Below are positions 24,838 to 32,898 of a stretch of DNA of 64,000 nucleotides, one piece after another. This stretch comes from Corynebacterium minutissimum (GTDB lineage Bacteria; Actinomycetota; Actinomycetes; Mycobacteriales; Mycobacteriaceae): NCBI RefSeq assembly GCF_000805675.1, contig NZ_JSEF01000006.1:186001-250000 (forward strand), given 5' to 3'. The position numbers were made by a program, and so were the translations under genes. Below the pieces are notes generated by a model. It ran no database searches, was not told where the DNA came from, and was given only the letters and a program-made list of their open reading frames with translations. Each line of letters opens with the position of its first letter. Position 1 is the first letter of the stretch.

Positions 24838-26418
24838 ATGCAATGGACAAAAGTAGGCGCGAGCCTCGCCGCCGTCGTCGCAGCGGCTGGCCTGACCGCC
24901 TGCGGAGGAGACGGTTCCGGTGATGCGGCGGATGTTGATTTCATCAGTACCAACTCCACCGAACCCCAAAAACCTCTCATCCCTGCGGACACCAGCGATG
25001 TGCCGGGAGCAACGCTCATCGACCTCATCTACTCAGGGCTCGTGTATTTCGATGAGAACGGAGAGGTTCACAATGACCAAGCAGAAAGCATTGAGAAAAC
25101 CGATGACGTGACCTACAAGGTCACGCTCAAGGAGGACGCGGTGTTCTCCGACGGCTCCCCGGTGCGAGCCCAGGATTACGTCGACACATGGAACAACGCT
25201 GTAGAAAACAGCATGCTCTCTGCCTATTTCTTCGAGCCCATCAGGGGCTATAAAGAAGGAACAGCGAGCATGGAGGGGCTCAAAGTTGTCGATGAAAAGA
25301 CGTTCACCATTGAGCTCGATGAACCTACTGCGGACTTTGAGACGCGTTTGGGCTATTCCGTCTTCTTCCCCATGCACGAATCCGCCTTTGTCGACATCGA
25401 CGCCTACGGCCAAAACCCAGTGGGAAGCGGACCCTATAAGCTGCAGGAATGGAACCATAACCAAAACGCGATTCTGGTACCTAACGAGAAGTATGACGGT
25501 GACCGTAAGGCGCAGAACGATGGCTTGAACTTCGTATTCTATGCCGATGCCAGCGCAGCTTATGCGGATCTACTCTCGGGAAATCTGGATGTTTTGGACT
25601 CGGTTCCGTCCTCGGCCATGGCCAACTTTGAAACGGACCTTGGCGAACGTGCAGTCAATGAGCCTGCTGCCATCTTCCAGTCCATCACTATTCCCGCAGG
25701 GGATGAGAACTTTAGCGGGGAGGCGGGGGCGTTGCGTCGACAAGCACTGTCCATGGCCATTGACCGCGACGAGATTACCCAGACCATTTTCCAAGGGACG
25801 AACACTCCGGCGGTGGACTTCACATCGCCTGTGCTTAACGACGGCGCCACGGACATCCCCGGCAACGACGTCCTGACCTATAACCCGGACAAGGCTCGCG
25901 AGCTGTGGGCCAAGGCGGAAGAGATGAAGCCGTTCGAGGGGCCGTTCACCGTGGCGTATAACTCCGATGGCAGCCACAAGGAGTGGGTCGATGCCGTCGT
26001 GAACTTCATCCGGAACACCCTTGGCATTGACGCGCAGCCAGCGCCGTATCCGGACTTCAAATCGCTGCGTGATGAAGTAACGAATAAAACGATCGAGGGT
26101 GCATTCCGCACCGGCTGGCAGTCGGTGTATCCGTCGCCGTCGAGTTTCTTGGAGCCGCTGTATGCCACAGGCGCTGCGACTAACGACGCCGATTATTCCA
26201 ACCCCGAGTTTGATTCGCTTCTGCAGAAGGCTGCTGCGGCATCCAACGACCAGGAGAGTATTGAGCGGGTCAATGATGCCCAAGCAATACTCATGCAGGA
26301 CCTTCCGGCAATCCCGCTGTGGTACACCAACTCCACCGGTGGCTACTCCGAGCGTGTTGATAATGTGATCTTCACGTGGAAATCGAAGCCGCTGTACTAC
26401 AAGGTGACGTTGAAGTAG
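24838..26418 (+). CDS. ABC transporter substrate-binding lipoprotein (oligopeptide type, SBP family 5)
   Basis: A 526-residue protein with a lipoprotein signal: MQWTKVGASLAAVVAAAGLT then Cys22 (lipobox LTAC). It has SBP_bac_5 features: LIDLIYSGLVYFDENGEV, VTLKEDAVFSDGSPVRAQDYVDTWN, NPVGSGPYKL, RRQALSMAIDRDEI and a C-terminal QAILMQDLPAIPLWY. It would bind peptides at the outer face of the membrane. No permease or ATPase gene adjoins it, so it must use a transporter encoded elsewhere. GGAGAA precedes ATG 24838. Confidence 0.92.
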   Translation: MQWTKVGASLAAVVAAAGLTACGGDGSGDAADVDFISTNSTEPQKPLIPADTSDVPGATLIDLIYSGLVYFDENGEVHNDQAESIEKTDDVTYKVTLKEDAVFSDGSPVRAQDYVDTWNNAVENSMLSAYFFEPIRGYKEGTASMEGLKVVDEKTFTIELDEPTADFETRLGYSVFFPMHESAFVDIDAYGQNPVGSGPYKLQEWNHNQNAILVPNEKYDGDRKAQNDGLNFVFYADASAAYADLLSGNLDVLDSVPSSAMANFETDLGERAVNEPAAIFQSITIPAGDENFSGEAGALRRQALSMAIDRDEITQTIFQGTNTPAVDFTSPVLNDGATDIPGNDVLTYNPDKARELWAKAEEMKPFEGPFTVAYNSDGSHKEWVDAVVNFIRNTLGIDAQPAPYPDFKSLRDEVTNKTIEGAFRTGWQSVYPSPSSFLEPLYATGAATNDADYSNPEFDSLLQKAAAASNDQESIERVNDAQAILMQDLPAIPLWYTNSTGGYSERVDNVIFTWKSKPLYYKVTLK

Positions 26419-26441
26419 AACGCCATACGCCCTGCTACGCG

Positions 26442-26481
26442 AAAAGCGCTCCTCAACGATTAGTACTGAGGAGCGCTTTTT
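26442..26481. terminator. Bidirectional terminator between convergent genes
   Basis: A 14-bp stem (AAAAGCGCTCCTCA with TGAGGAGCGCTTTT) has A/T-runs on both sides. It lies between the lipoprotein gene stop at 26418 and the minus-strand stop at 26500 and should terminate both. Confidence 0.85.
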
Positions 26482-26499
26482 ATGGAGAATTCGAAGCTG

Positions 26500-27102
26500 T
26501 TAGAACGGCAGCTTGATGCCTAGGGACTTAGCTACGCTCGGAGCGACGGCGGCGATAGCACCCACCACACCGAGGACAGCCGCGATGATGGCGGCAATAC
26601 CCAGATCGGTCGGCTCACCGTCTTCGGAGCTCAGTGACTCATCAAAGGAGCTGGACTCGGCAGTCGGGGTCTCACTCTGAGATGGGGTCTCGGACGGCGT
26701 GGAAGGAGTTTCAGAGGCCGGGGTCTCCGACGTCGGGGTCTCCGAAGTCGTGGTGGTGGACGTCGGCGGGTTGTTGATGATGGACTCCTGGATCTTCGCC
26801 GCATCCTCATCCTGTTCGCCGCAGGCCTGCGTGTCGGCCTTAGCAATCTCCATGACCTCAGCGCGGTTGAGCGTCAGGTCCTCGTTGTCAGCAGCGCGCC
26901 ACAGGCCGAAGGATTCCTGCTTAAAGGTGTGCTCTTCTTCGTCGACAGTGGTGGTGAACTCCGCGGCCGGTGCCCAGCAGATATTGATCTTGGTGTCGTT
27001 CTCCTGAGTAGCCTCTTCATCGGCGGAAGCGATGGTGGTGCCGGCCAAGACGAGGCAACCGGTCAGAGCGGTAGTGGCGAGTGTGAGCGAAGTCTTCTTC
27101 AT
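26500..27102 (-). CDS. Secreted Thr/Ser/Pro-rich protein of the IKLPF-tail family, paralog D
   Basis: A 200-residue protein with the signal peptide MKKTSLTLATTALTGCLVLA (cleavage near ASA). The N-domain is divergent but alignable: CWAPAAEFTTTVDEEEHTFK, LTLNRAEVMEIAKADTQAC. The stalk is Thr/Ser/Pro-rich (TSETPTSETPASETPSTPSE), with likely glycosylation sites. The tail SSEDGEPTDLGIAAIIAAVL ... AKSLGIKLPF is conserved. The stalk differs in chemistry from the acidic and KPG stalks of paralogs B and C while both ends are kept, a pattern of modular surface proteins. Confidence 0.8.
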   Translation of the reverse strand: MKKTSLTLATTALTGCLVLAGTTIASADEEATQENDTKINICWAPAAEFTTTVDEEEHTFKQESFGLWRAADNEDLTLNRAEVMEIAKADTQACGEQDEDAAKIQESIINNPPTSTTTTSETPTSETPASETPSTPSETPSQSETPTAESSSFDESLSSEDGEPTDLGIAAIIAAVLGVVGAIAAVAPSVAKSLGIKLPF

Positions 27103-27238
27103 ATTCTTCTCCTAGGAAAATCAGCGATAGACGCAGGGAAAACGAGACGATTTTAGATTAGCGGATATGGATGGGAATGTTGTGCTCAACGGCGGCTTGT
27201 TGTGCTCTGAGCGCCGAGGTGTCATCAAAGACACACAA

Positions 27239-27279
27239 ACCGCATGCCATCACTCGCGAATAAGGGGATGGCATGCGGT
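27239..27279 (-). terminator. Possible terminator of gene ending at 27319
   Basis: A 13-bp perfect stem (ACCGCATGCCATC with GATGGCATGCGGT) lies 40 bases past the minus-strand stop. The run after it is GTTTGTGTG, not a pure T-tract. Confidence 0.5.
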
Positions 27280-27318
27280 ACTCCCGCGGCTTAGCGTGGA
27301 AGTTGGTGTGTCAGTGTT

Positions 27319-28227
27319 TTAGATAAAGAGCTTTCGGCGCGCAACGAAGGCGCCGGCAGCAATCATGGCTGCGATAGCCAGTGCGGCGAGGCCGCGGGCC
27401 ACGGTGTTGGAGCCGGTCTCGGCGGAGATACCACGGGACTGAGCCTGGGACTTCTCAGCGGTGCTCTCGGCAACCTTGCCACCCTGGGCGATGACCTCGT
27501 CCTTGTTCTCCTTGAGCATCTGCTCAGAAGCTGCCTTCTCCTCAGCGGAAGGAGTGTCCTTCTGAGCAGCCTCTTCGGTCTTAACGTAGGTCTTGCCGTC
27601 CTTAGCCAGGTACCAGGTCACGCCACCGATGATGAGGGCAGCCGGGAGTGCCAGCCATGCCAGCTTCTTGGTGTCGAAGTCAGCATCGTCTGCAGGGGTG
27701 GAAGGGGCCTGGGAGCCACCCGTCGGTGTTGTCTCGGTACCGGAAGGCTTAGCAGGTTCTTCCTTGCCAGCCTCCGGCTTTTCCGAGCCCGGGGTTTCAG
27801 GCTTTTCAGAGCCAGGAGCCTCCGGCTTTGCGGAACCCTGCTCGGATCCGCCAGTGCCGTTGTCGATCGGGGTATCAACCTTGGACGGGCCAGCCGGAGC
27901 CGGATCCGGGTTTTCCGGTGCCGGTGCCGGGGCTTCCTCTTCGTCGCCGAGCTGAATGGTGGTCGTGGGGCCTTCATCCTGGTTGTCTGCAGGAGCTTCC
28001 TTCTCCTGCAGACGCTCCCAAGCGGCCTGGGCCTGCTCAGCGGTGAGGGACGTGGAGCCCAGCTGGTTGGTGCTCTTGTAGGATCCGTCAGGCTGACGTT
28101 GGTAGGTGGTGCCATCGAGCTCGAACACGGCCGGGGCCGGGATCTGCGCAGAGGCAACGGCGGTGCCGCCCAGTGCGAGGGAACCAGCCAGGACAGCTGC
28201 GGTCAGAGTGCGGTTGATGCGCTTCAT
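27319..28227 (-). CDS. Secreted surface protein with possible sorting signal
   Basis: A 302-residue protein; ATG 28227 begins the signal peptide MKRINRTLTAAVLAGSLALG (cleavage near SAQ) after AAGGAGAAA. The mature start has a small domain (FELDGTTYQRQPDGSYKSTN). A Pro/Glu/Lys repeat stalk (SEKPETPG units) follows, then a short inner hydrophobic stretch near residue 195 (LAWLALPAALIIGGVTWYLA). The C-terminus reads SAETGSNTVARGLAALAIAA, a hydrophobic helix and ARRKLFI. That is a sorting-signal layout (xAxTG, helix, basic tail), though the motif is not a canonical LPxTG. The sortase gene lies next upstream. Confidence 0.75.
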   Translation of the reverse strand: MKRINRTLTAAVLAGSLALGGTAVASAQIPAPAVFELDGTTYQRQPDGSYKSTNQLGSTSLTAEQAQAAWERLQEKEAPADNQDEGPTTTIQLGDEEEAPAPAPENPDPAPAGPSKVDTPIDNGTGGSEQGSAKPEAPGSEKPETPGSEKPEAGKEEPAKPSGTETTPTGGSQAPSTPADDADFDTKKLAWLALPAALIIGGVTWYLAKDGKTYVKTEEAAQKDTPSAEEKAASEQMLKENKDEVIAQGGKVAESTAEKSQAQSRGISAETGSNTVARGLAALAIAAMIAAGAFVARRKLFI

Positions 28228-28482
28228 GTGTTTCTCCTTGTGGGGTTGTGAGAGGGATTCACCCGACCTGAACCACAATAGTCACAGCTTTCACATTAGT
28301 CACAGGAGTTACGATGTGACTTCCCGTAACTTTTTGGGTATATGCGGAGTCATGTACGCAGCGTGTTCGATGCGGTGAAGCTTTCGGATAGGGCACAAAT
28401 AATCCGCTTACACTGCGGGAATGCGGAAGTGTTTGAAACCATGACCTGCGAAAATGTTCGACAAAGGCCCCTGGAAGTCGGG

Positions 28483-28502
28483 ATCCCCCTGCATGGGGGG
28501 AT
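28483..28502 (-). terminator. Weak hairpin past the sortase gene
   Basis: ATCCCCC and GGGGGAT arms flank a short loop just after the sortase stop at 28517 on the minus strand. There is no strong T-run. The rest of the 290-base gap to 28227 shows no gene. Confidence 0.35.
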
Positions 28503-28516
28503 GGCCGAGGGGGAGC

Positions 28517-29515
28517 TTAGCTCTGATTGCCGTCAGTTTCTGGTGCTGCAGTTACGCCTTCAAACTGCCAGCCCACAACCGCATTGCGTACGGCGGAAGC
28601 GAGCGGATTGGCCGGCTGGATACAGCTGATGGTGAGCAGGCGGCCAGGTTTGGCATCGGCGCCCCAGATGCTTTCATCCTGCTCAAGGCCTTCCTTGGAC
28701 GGGTCATGCAGATCGGTAGCGGTGTATACCAGCCACTGTTCGCCGGAGTTCTGCGTGCGCAAGAACAACTTGTCGCCCACGGAGGCCTTGTGAGTATCGG
28801 CGCGACCGTCGTAGAGGTTATTGAACACTGCTGGTACGCCCGCGCCGGTATGTCCGGCAATGACGACGATGTCCGGCGAGTCAGTGCCGGGAAGCGCATA
28901 AGGTTTATCGTCCGCAGTGTAGGTGCAGGCCTTATTCATCGAATCCGGGTTGATTTTATTGTCCTTGACCCGGCAGGAACCTTCCTCGAATTCTGCGCGA
29001 ACATCAATTGCTGGGATGTACATCTCCACCGCGGGGGAGGGCTCGATGACGGCAGCGGGCTCCGCCACCACCTCTGTTGGCTGCGGTGCCGGTGCATCTG
29101 ATTCCTGATTGAGGTTGAGCGCGGCAATGATACCGACGAACACCAGCGCCAGAATAAGGAGCATCCCTATCCCGCGGCGACTGCTGGGTTTGCGGTGACG
29201 CGCTGCTTGGCGACGTCCCCCGGTTCCCCTCCTAGCCCTGTCCGGCACCGCATGGCTGGACGCCTTCTGGCTGGGTACCGACGGGGAAGCGGACCGCCGG
29301 GACGAGGCCGACGTAGTCGGGGTAGAAGGGGAAGAAGCTATGCGCGTGTGGTCGGGACGCCGACGCGGCCGGTAGGGTGCGCGCTCTAGGGCAGGGCCCG
29401 CGTGGTCTTGGGAAGAGCGGTCGCGACGCCTGGCGCGTTCCTTGTGAAGATCAATGCGGATCCCCTCTTCCGGCAGGCGGTAGTCGTCGCGCCGCGCCGA
29501 GTAGCGAGAATCCAT
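28517..29515 (-). CDS. Sortase
   Basis: A 332-residue single-pass membrane protein; ATG 29515 is chosen with AGGAG seven bases upstream. A long basic Arg/Ser/Pro cytosolic N-terminus (about 1-112) precedes one membrane helix (about 115-136) and a Pro-rich linker. The sortase domain starts at YIPAIDVRAEF (about 166). The catalytic triad is readable: His222 in VVIAGHTG, Cys298 in LLTISC and Arg310 in ASAVRNAVV. Layout and motifs suit the actinobacterial class E/F sortases. Candidate substrates include the protein ending at 27319; the IKLPF-tail proteins lack a sorting motif. Confidence 0.85.
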   Translation of the reverse strand: MDSRYSARRDDYRLPEEGIRIDLHKERARRRDRSSQDHAGPALERAPYRPRRRPDHTRIASSPSTPTTSASSRRSASPSVPSQKASSHAVPDRARRGTGGRRQAARHRKPSSRRGIGMLLILALVFVGIIAALNLNQESDAPAPQPTEVVAEPAAVIEPSPAVEMYIPAIDVRAEFEEGSCRVKDNKINPDSMNKACTYTADDKPYALPGTDSPDIVVIAGHTGAGVPAVFNNLYDGRADTHKASVGDKLFLRTQNSGEQWLVYTATDLHDPSKEGLEQDESIWGADAKPGRLLTISCIQPANPLASAVRNAVVGWQFEGVTAAPETDGNQS

Positions 29516-29556
29516 GGGCAAGCTCCTGATAGTGAGGTGATTAAAGAAATAGGGTA

Positions 29557-30510
29557 CTACTTCGTAGCAAGCTGATAGCGCAGCGCATACGTGATGAGCC
29601 AGTGGGTAGACATGAAGTCGCCTTCGATAAGCTGAGGCTCCGCGCTAGCCGCCAGCGCTTGGGCGCGCGGTAGGGCGGAGTCATCGAAATGCTCGGCGAG
29701 TTCAACAAGCATCCACGCCCTCGACAGAGCTAGGCCGTAGAGGTGGGCCAGGCGGCCATCGGTGGGGTCGAGGACTTCCGGGATCGTTGTCAGAAAATCC
29801 AGTGCTTCGGCCCGGTGGGGAAGGAAGCCATCGAACCACTCGTCGAAATCCGGTAGCACGCGGGACATGAGCAGTGCCTCCGAAAGGCCATTAGACAAAA
29901 AGTCATGGTCGGAAAGCTCCCACTCGAGCGGATAGTTATGGTTATTACCGAACAGTCGAACTGCAGCTTCGCGCACCGAATCTGCCAGTGAATCCAGCCC
30001 GAGTTTCTCTGCTGCTTCGAGGATAAGGAAGAGGTTGAAGGCGGTATTGGAATGCATGCCGTGGCGCACCGGTTGGTTTAACGAGGCAAGCCAGCTGTGG
30101 CAATGCTGGGTGGTCAGCTCAGCTAGAGCCAGCAGTGGTTCGGTGGGCCGAACCGACGCTAACTGGAGCAGCCAGGCACGCCCATAAGGCATTTCATAGC
30201 CCGGATGCTGCGTAAGGTACTCCTGTTCTACGGCGAGGGCGTTGGGGCTGAGGCGTTCGTCGAGAAGCGCGGCAAGTTCGGCTGGGGACTCTGGGCCGAG
30301 AGTTGCGTCCAGAAGCACCCCTGAATATTGCATATGGACACTGGAATGCCAGTCGAAACACCCATAGAAACTCGGGTGCAGCTCCCGCGGGCGCACGTGG
30401 CAATCATCAGCGGACGTGCTTGTATGGTGCATGGCAGCGGGGAACTCGCGCTCGAGGACGCCCGCAATCCCACTCGCCCATGCGCTAGCCATGGTCTCAA
30501 ACTCTGTCAT
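29557..30510 (-). CDS. DUF2891 family protein
   Basis: A 317-residue, mostly helical soluble protein without signal peptide. The DUF2891 marks are HPSFYGCFDWHSSVHMQYS (about 45-63), EMPYGRAWLLQLA (about 105-117), HSNTAFNLFLILEAA (about 153-167), HDFLSNGLSEALLMSRVLP and LYGLALSRAWML. The fold of this family resembles alpha/alpha-toroid enzymes, but no activity is established that I can name. It is the gene after a small secreted protein (start 31098) on the same strand, with 60 bases between them. Confidence 0.8.
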   Translation of the reverse strand: MTEFETMASAWASGIAGVLEREFPAAMHHTSTSADDCHVRPRELHPSFYGCFDWHSSVHMQYSGVLLDATLGPESPAELAALLDERLSPNALAVEQEYLTQHPGYEMPYGRAWLLQLASVRPTEPLLALAELTTQHCHSWLASLNQPVRHGMHSNTAFNLFLILEAAEKLGLDSLADSVREAAVRLFGNNHNYPLEWELSDHDFLSNGLSEALLMSRVLPDFDEWFDGFLPHRAEALDFLTTIPEVLDPTDGRLAHLYGLALSRAWMLVELAEHFDDSALPRAQALAASAEPQLIEGDFMSTHWLITYALRYQLATK

Positions 30511-30570
30511 GAATCAAGTATGACAGAGACCGCAGACATCCATTACGACCTGCAGTTTCGTGGTTGTTCG

Positions 30571-31098
30571 CTACAGGGAAAGCGCAGCCTTCAACTGCGG
30601 GAGGAAAAACTCTGCTGCCTTAACAAGCCCAGCCACCGCCGCGGTGACGAGTGCAACGACGCCACCGGCCGCCAATAGGGAGAGGCGCTTTTCCTTCATA
30701 TCGATCTGCTCAAGCTCGCGCTCGTGCTCGTAGCGCAGCGCGTCTTTGACGTTGATATCCATGCTGAACTCGCCCCACGCTTGGGAGGCGAGCCGGTACT
30801 CCTCTTCGGCCGTTTTTATCTCTTCCGCTGAAGCGCCGGAATTCTTCAATTCTTCTAGCTTGAGGCGGGCGTCTTCAGCCTCCTGCCACATTTCTTTGGC
30901 CCGGGCTTCATCTTCTTCAGATGGCTTGTACTCTTCGGCCTCGTCTGCCTTGCTACTAAATGCGCTGAAGCAGTCTTCGTGCAAGCACCGAGAGGAATCC
31001 ACGTTGAGCTCCTGAGCTGTCGCAGTAGGAACCGCTACGAGGCCTGCGGCGATGACTGTTGCCATTCCAAGGCTGGACCGGCAATGCCACGAATTCAT
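30571..31098 (-). CDS. Small secreted or membrane protein with coiled-coil
   Basis: A 175-residue protein; ATG 31098 follows AAGGAG closely (an in-frame TTG five codons earlier overlaps that site). A signal peptide covers about residues 1-30 (SLGMATVIAAGLVAVPTATA). Two cysteines follow (SRCLHEDCF), then a highly charged alpha-helical stretch about 50-130 (EEDEARAKEMWQEAEDARLK) likely to form a coiled coil. A hydrophobic C-terminal segment (LLAAGGVVALVTAAVAGLVK) ends AEFFLPQLKAALSL. It resembles the nearby secreted proteins in layout but lacks the IKLPF tail. Function unknown. Confidence 0.7.
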   Translation of the reverse strand: MNSWHCRSSLGMATVIAAGLVAVPTATAQELNVDSSRCLHEDCFSAFSSKADEAEEYKPSEEDEARAKEMWQEAEDARLKLEELKNSGASAEEIKTAEEEYRLASQAWGEFSMDINVKDALRYEHERELEQIDMKEKRLSLLAAGGVVALVTAAVAGLVKAAEFFLPQLKAALSL

Positions 31099-31414
31099 AG
31101 AAGTCTCCTTCAATAGGGGAGGTAGGGAAGTGTCCTTACTGTATCGCGGGATGCGTCGGAACGCTGGGAAATGGGAGGGTTCTGTTGGTCAATATGCCAG
31201 TCTTTCCTATCCGTATAGCCAGTATTCGTATGATATCTATCGGTTCAATCGAACATGTGGGCGAGTATGTGAGTTGTTGTCTTAGCTTCTTTCTAGTGTG
31301 TAAAGCAGACATCTGAAGCGTTGGGGAATCGGTTCATTGTGGGGCGCAAGGGTGTCTATAGCACAGGATGCAGTTCACAAAAACGGACTGCTGCACAACT
31401 CACGAGGGGGAGCC
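31099..31414. other. Divergent intergenic region, no gene seen
   Basis: About 315 bases between the small secreted protein gene and the RelA/SpoT-domain gene. An in-frame upstream extension of the RelA-like gene reaches into it but has no homology. AT-rich stretches near 31200-31250 are probable promoter positions. Confidence 0.4.
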
Positions 31415-32257
31415 ATGAGGTTCTTAGAACAAAAGCCGACAACTTTTAGTAAAGGGCAGATACATCGAATAGGCAGTGCGCTGCGCGCTGGGAGAGAGAT
31501 CGATGAGGGGCTTTACCGGCTCATATTGGTTCAACAGTCTGCCCTTTGCGACCATCTTGAGTCCTTGGCCGTATCAGCGTTGGGCGAATCGGGCGTGCCA
31601 CTGGAGCGTTCGACAAATGCCGTTGTGGAGCCGGATTCGAATCGTTTCTTCATAGGCTCGAGGGTTAAAACTCGGCCAGTGCTTGTTGAGAAACTAAGGA
31701 GAATGCCGAGCTTTCCACTAGAGAGCATCCAGGATTTTTCGGGAGTGCGAATGGACTTTGATGTCTCGCTTTCGGAGCAAACAAAAGTCGCTGAATTACT
31801 TGCCCAATACCTTGAAGAGCAAGGCGCTGCTCGCGTCAAAATTCAGGATATGAGAGAAAGGCCGCACTCTGGGTATCGGTCGATCCATCTGCACATTTAT
31901 TCTCCGGCAGGCCGTGCCGAGTTCCAACTACGTACAGCACTCCAATCACGTTGGGCCAACCTCTACGAACTGGCTGGTGACTTATACGGTCGTGGCATTC
32001 GGTACTTGGAGTTTGGTGAGCAAGTACCGCGGCAATTCAATACCCAGGTCCGCTCACTCCATGAGCTTTCAGACGTTGTGTATAAAGTGGAGAGGTATTT
32101 CGATGTGCTTTCCCCTCCGTTTGCCGAGCATATCGTCGAAACAGTAGAGCTGCGTGAAGCCCGTTTATTGCGGCAAAAGACTTCTACGATGTTGGATAGA
32201 CTCATTAGTGAGCTCGACAAGCGACGGGCAGACAATGAGTCGGAAAGGAGCGAATAA
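31415..32257 (+). CDS. RelA/SpoT-domain alarmone synthetase-like protein
   Basis: A 280-residue protein; ATG 31415 is chosen because GAGGGGG lies just upstream and homology begins there. The synthetase domain lies at about 55-180: SRVKTRPVLVEKLRR, IQDFSGVRMDFD (DxGxR motif), HSGYRSIHLHI, and EFQLRTALQSRWANLYE (ExQxRT motif). The nucleotidyl-transfer motifs look intact; no HD hydrolase, TGS or ACT domain is present. Stand-alone synthetases act as (p)ppGpp producers or, as toxSAS, as growth-inhibiting toxins. The gene is followed two bases later by a 76-residue gene, which favours a toxin-antitoxin or regulated pair. It is lower in GC than its neighbours. Confidence 0.8.
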   Translation: MRFLEQKPTTFSKGQIHRIGSALRAGREIDEGLYRLILVQQSALCDHLESLAVSALGESGVPLERSTNAVVEPDSNRFFIGSRVKTRPVLVEKLRRMPSFPLESIQDFSGVRMDFDVSLSEQTKVAELLAQYLEEQGAARVKIQDMRERPHSGYRSIHLHIYSPAGRAEFQLRTALQSRWANLYELAGDLYGRGIRYLEFGEQVPRQFNTQVRSLHELSDVVYKVERYFDVLSPPFAEHIVETVELREARLLRQKTSTMLDRLISELDKRRADNESERSE

Positions 32258-32258
32258 A

Positions 32259-32489
32259 ATGCCGGCTTTTCTCATCAAGTATCACCGACCGACGGGTGCA
32301 TTGAATGTCACCGAGTTTGAAACCTTGACTGAGGCAACCCTTGCCCGCCATGACCTCGATCAAATCAACGATGACCCCGACGTTGAACTCGTTGCTATTG
32401 GTGCTAAGAACTTGGAATCCGTCCGGCATACGCATGCGCGTTACTTCTTCCGTGAGAAAACCGCGCCGCCATACCCTTTCGTGGCTTAA
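32259..32489 (+). CDS. Small protein paired with the RelA/SpoT-like gene
   Basis: A 76-residue protein starting at ATG 32259, one base after the upstream stop codon, with AAGGAG overlapping the end of the synthetase gene. Sequence MPAFLIKYHRPTGALNVTEF, then a helical region and VELVAIGAKNLESVRHTHAR. It is predicted to be a small alpha/beta protein without membrane segment or DNA-binding motif. I do not recognise the family. Tight coupling to a synthetase suggests an antitoxin or regulator, which is inference. Confidence 0.6.
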   Translation: MPAFLIKYHRPTGALNVTEFETLTEATLARHDLDQINDDPDVELVAIGAKNLESVRHTHARYFFREKTAPPYPFVA

Positions 32490-32523
32490 GTCCGGAGGCT
32501 CTGAATAGCGCAGCGAGAAGAGA

Positions 32524-32871
32524 TTAGCTGCGCAGGATCTTCTCCATGGCCTTGCCTTTGGCGAGCTCGTCAACGAGCTTGTCCATGTATCGGATGTTTT
32601 GCATCAGCGGGTCCTCGATGTCCTGCACCTTGTATCCGCACATGCTCCCGGTGATAAGTGAGCGGGACGGGTTGAGATGTGGTGCCTGTTCGAAGAATTC
32701 CTCGAGGGTGACTTTCTCCTCCCGCGCCCGCTCTAAGCCCTCAACTGAATAGCCAGTGAGCCAGGAGATAACTTCGTGGAGCTCGCTGACAGTCCTGCCT
32801 TTGCGCTCTACTTTGTTGACGTAGTGCGGGTAGATGTCGGCGAAGGGCACGGAAAAGATGCGGTGGGACAT
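32524..32871 (-). CDS. DUF2200 family protein
   Basis: A 115-residue protein matching DUF2200 along its whole length: [52 protein letters not shown] and [19 protein letters not shown]. It is a small soluble protein conserved in many bacteria; its biochemical role is unknown to me. ATG 32871; it stands alone between the RelA-like pair and the DUF4143 ATPase. Confidence 0.85.
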   Translation of the reverse strand: MSHRIFSVPFADIYPHYVNKVERKGRTVSELHEVISWLTGYSVEGLERAREEKVTLEEFFEQAPHLNPSRSLITGSMCGYKVQDIEDPLMQNIRYMDKLVDELAKGKAMEKILRS

Positions 32872-32898
32872 GTGAGCAGTATATCTATTGTCGCTGGT

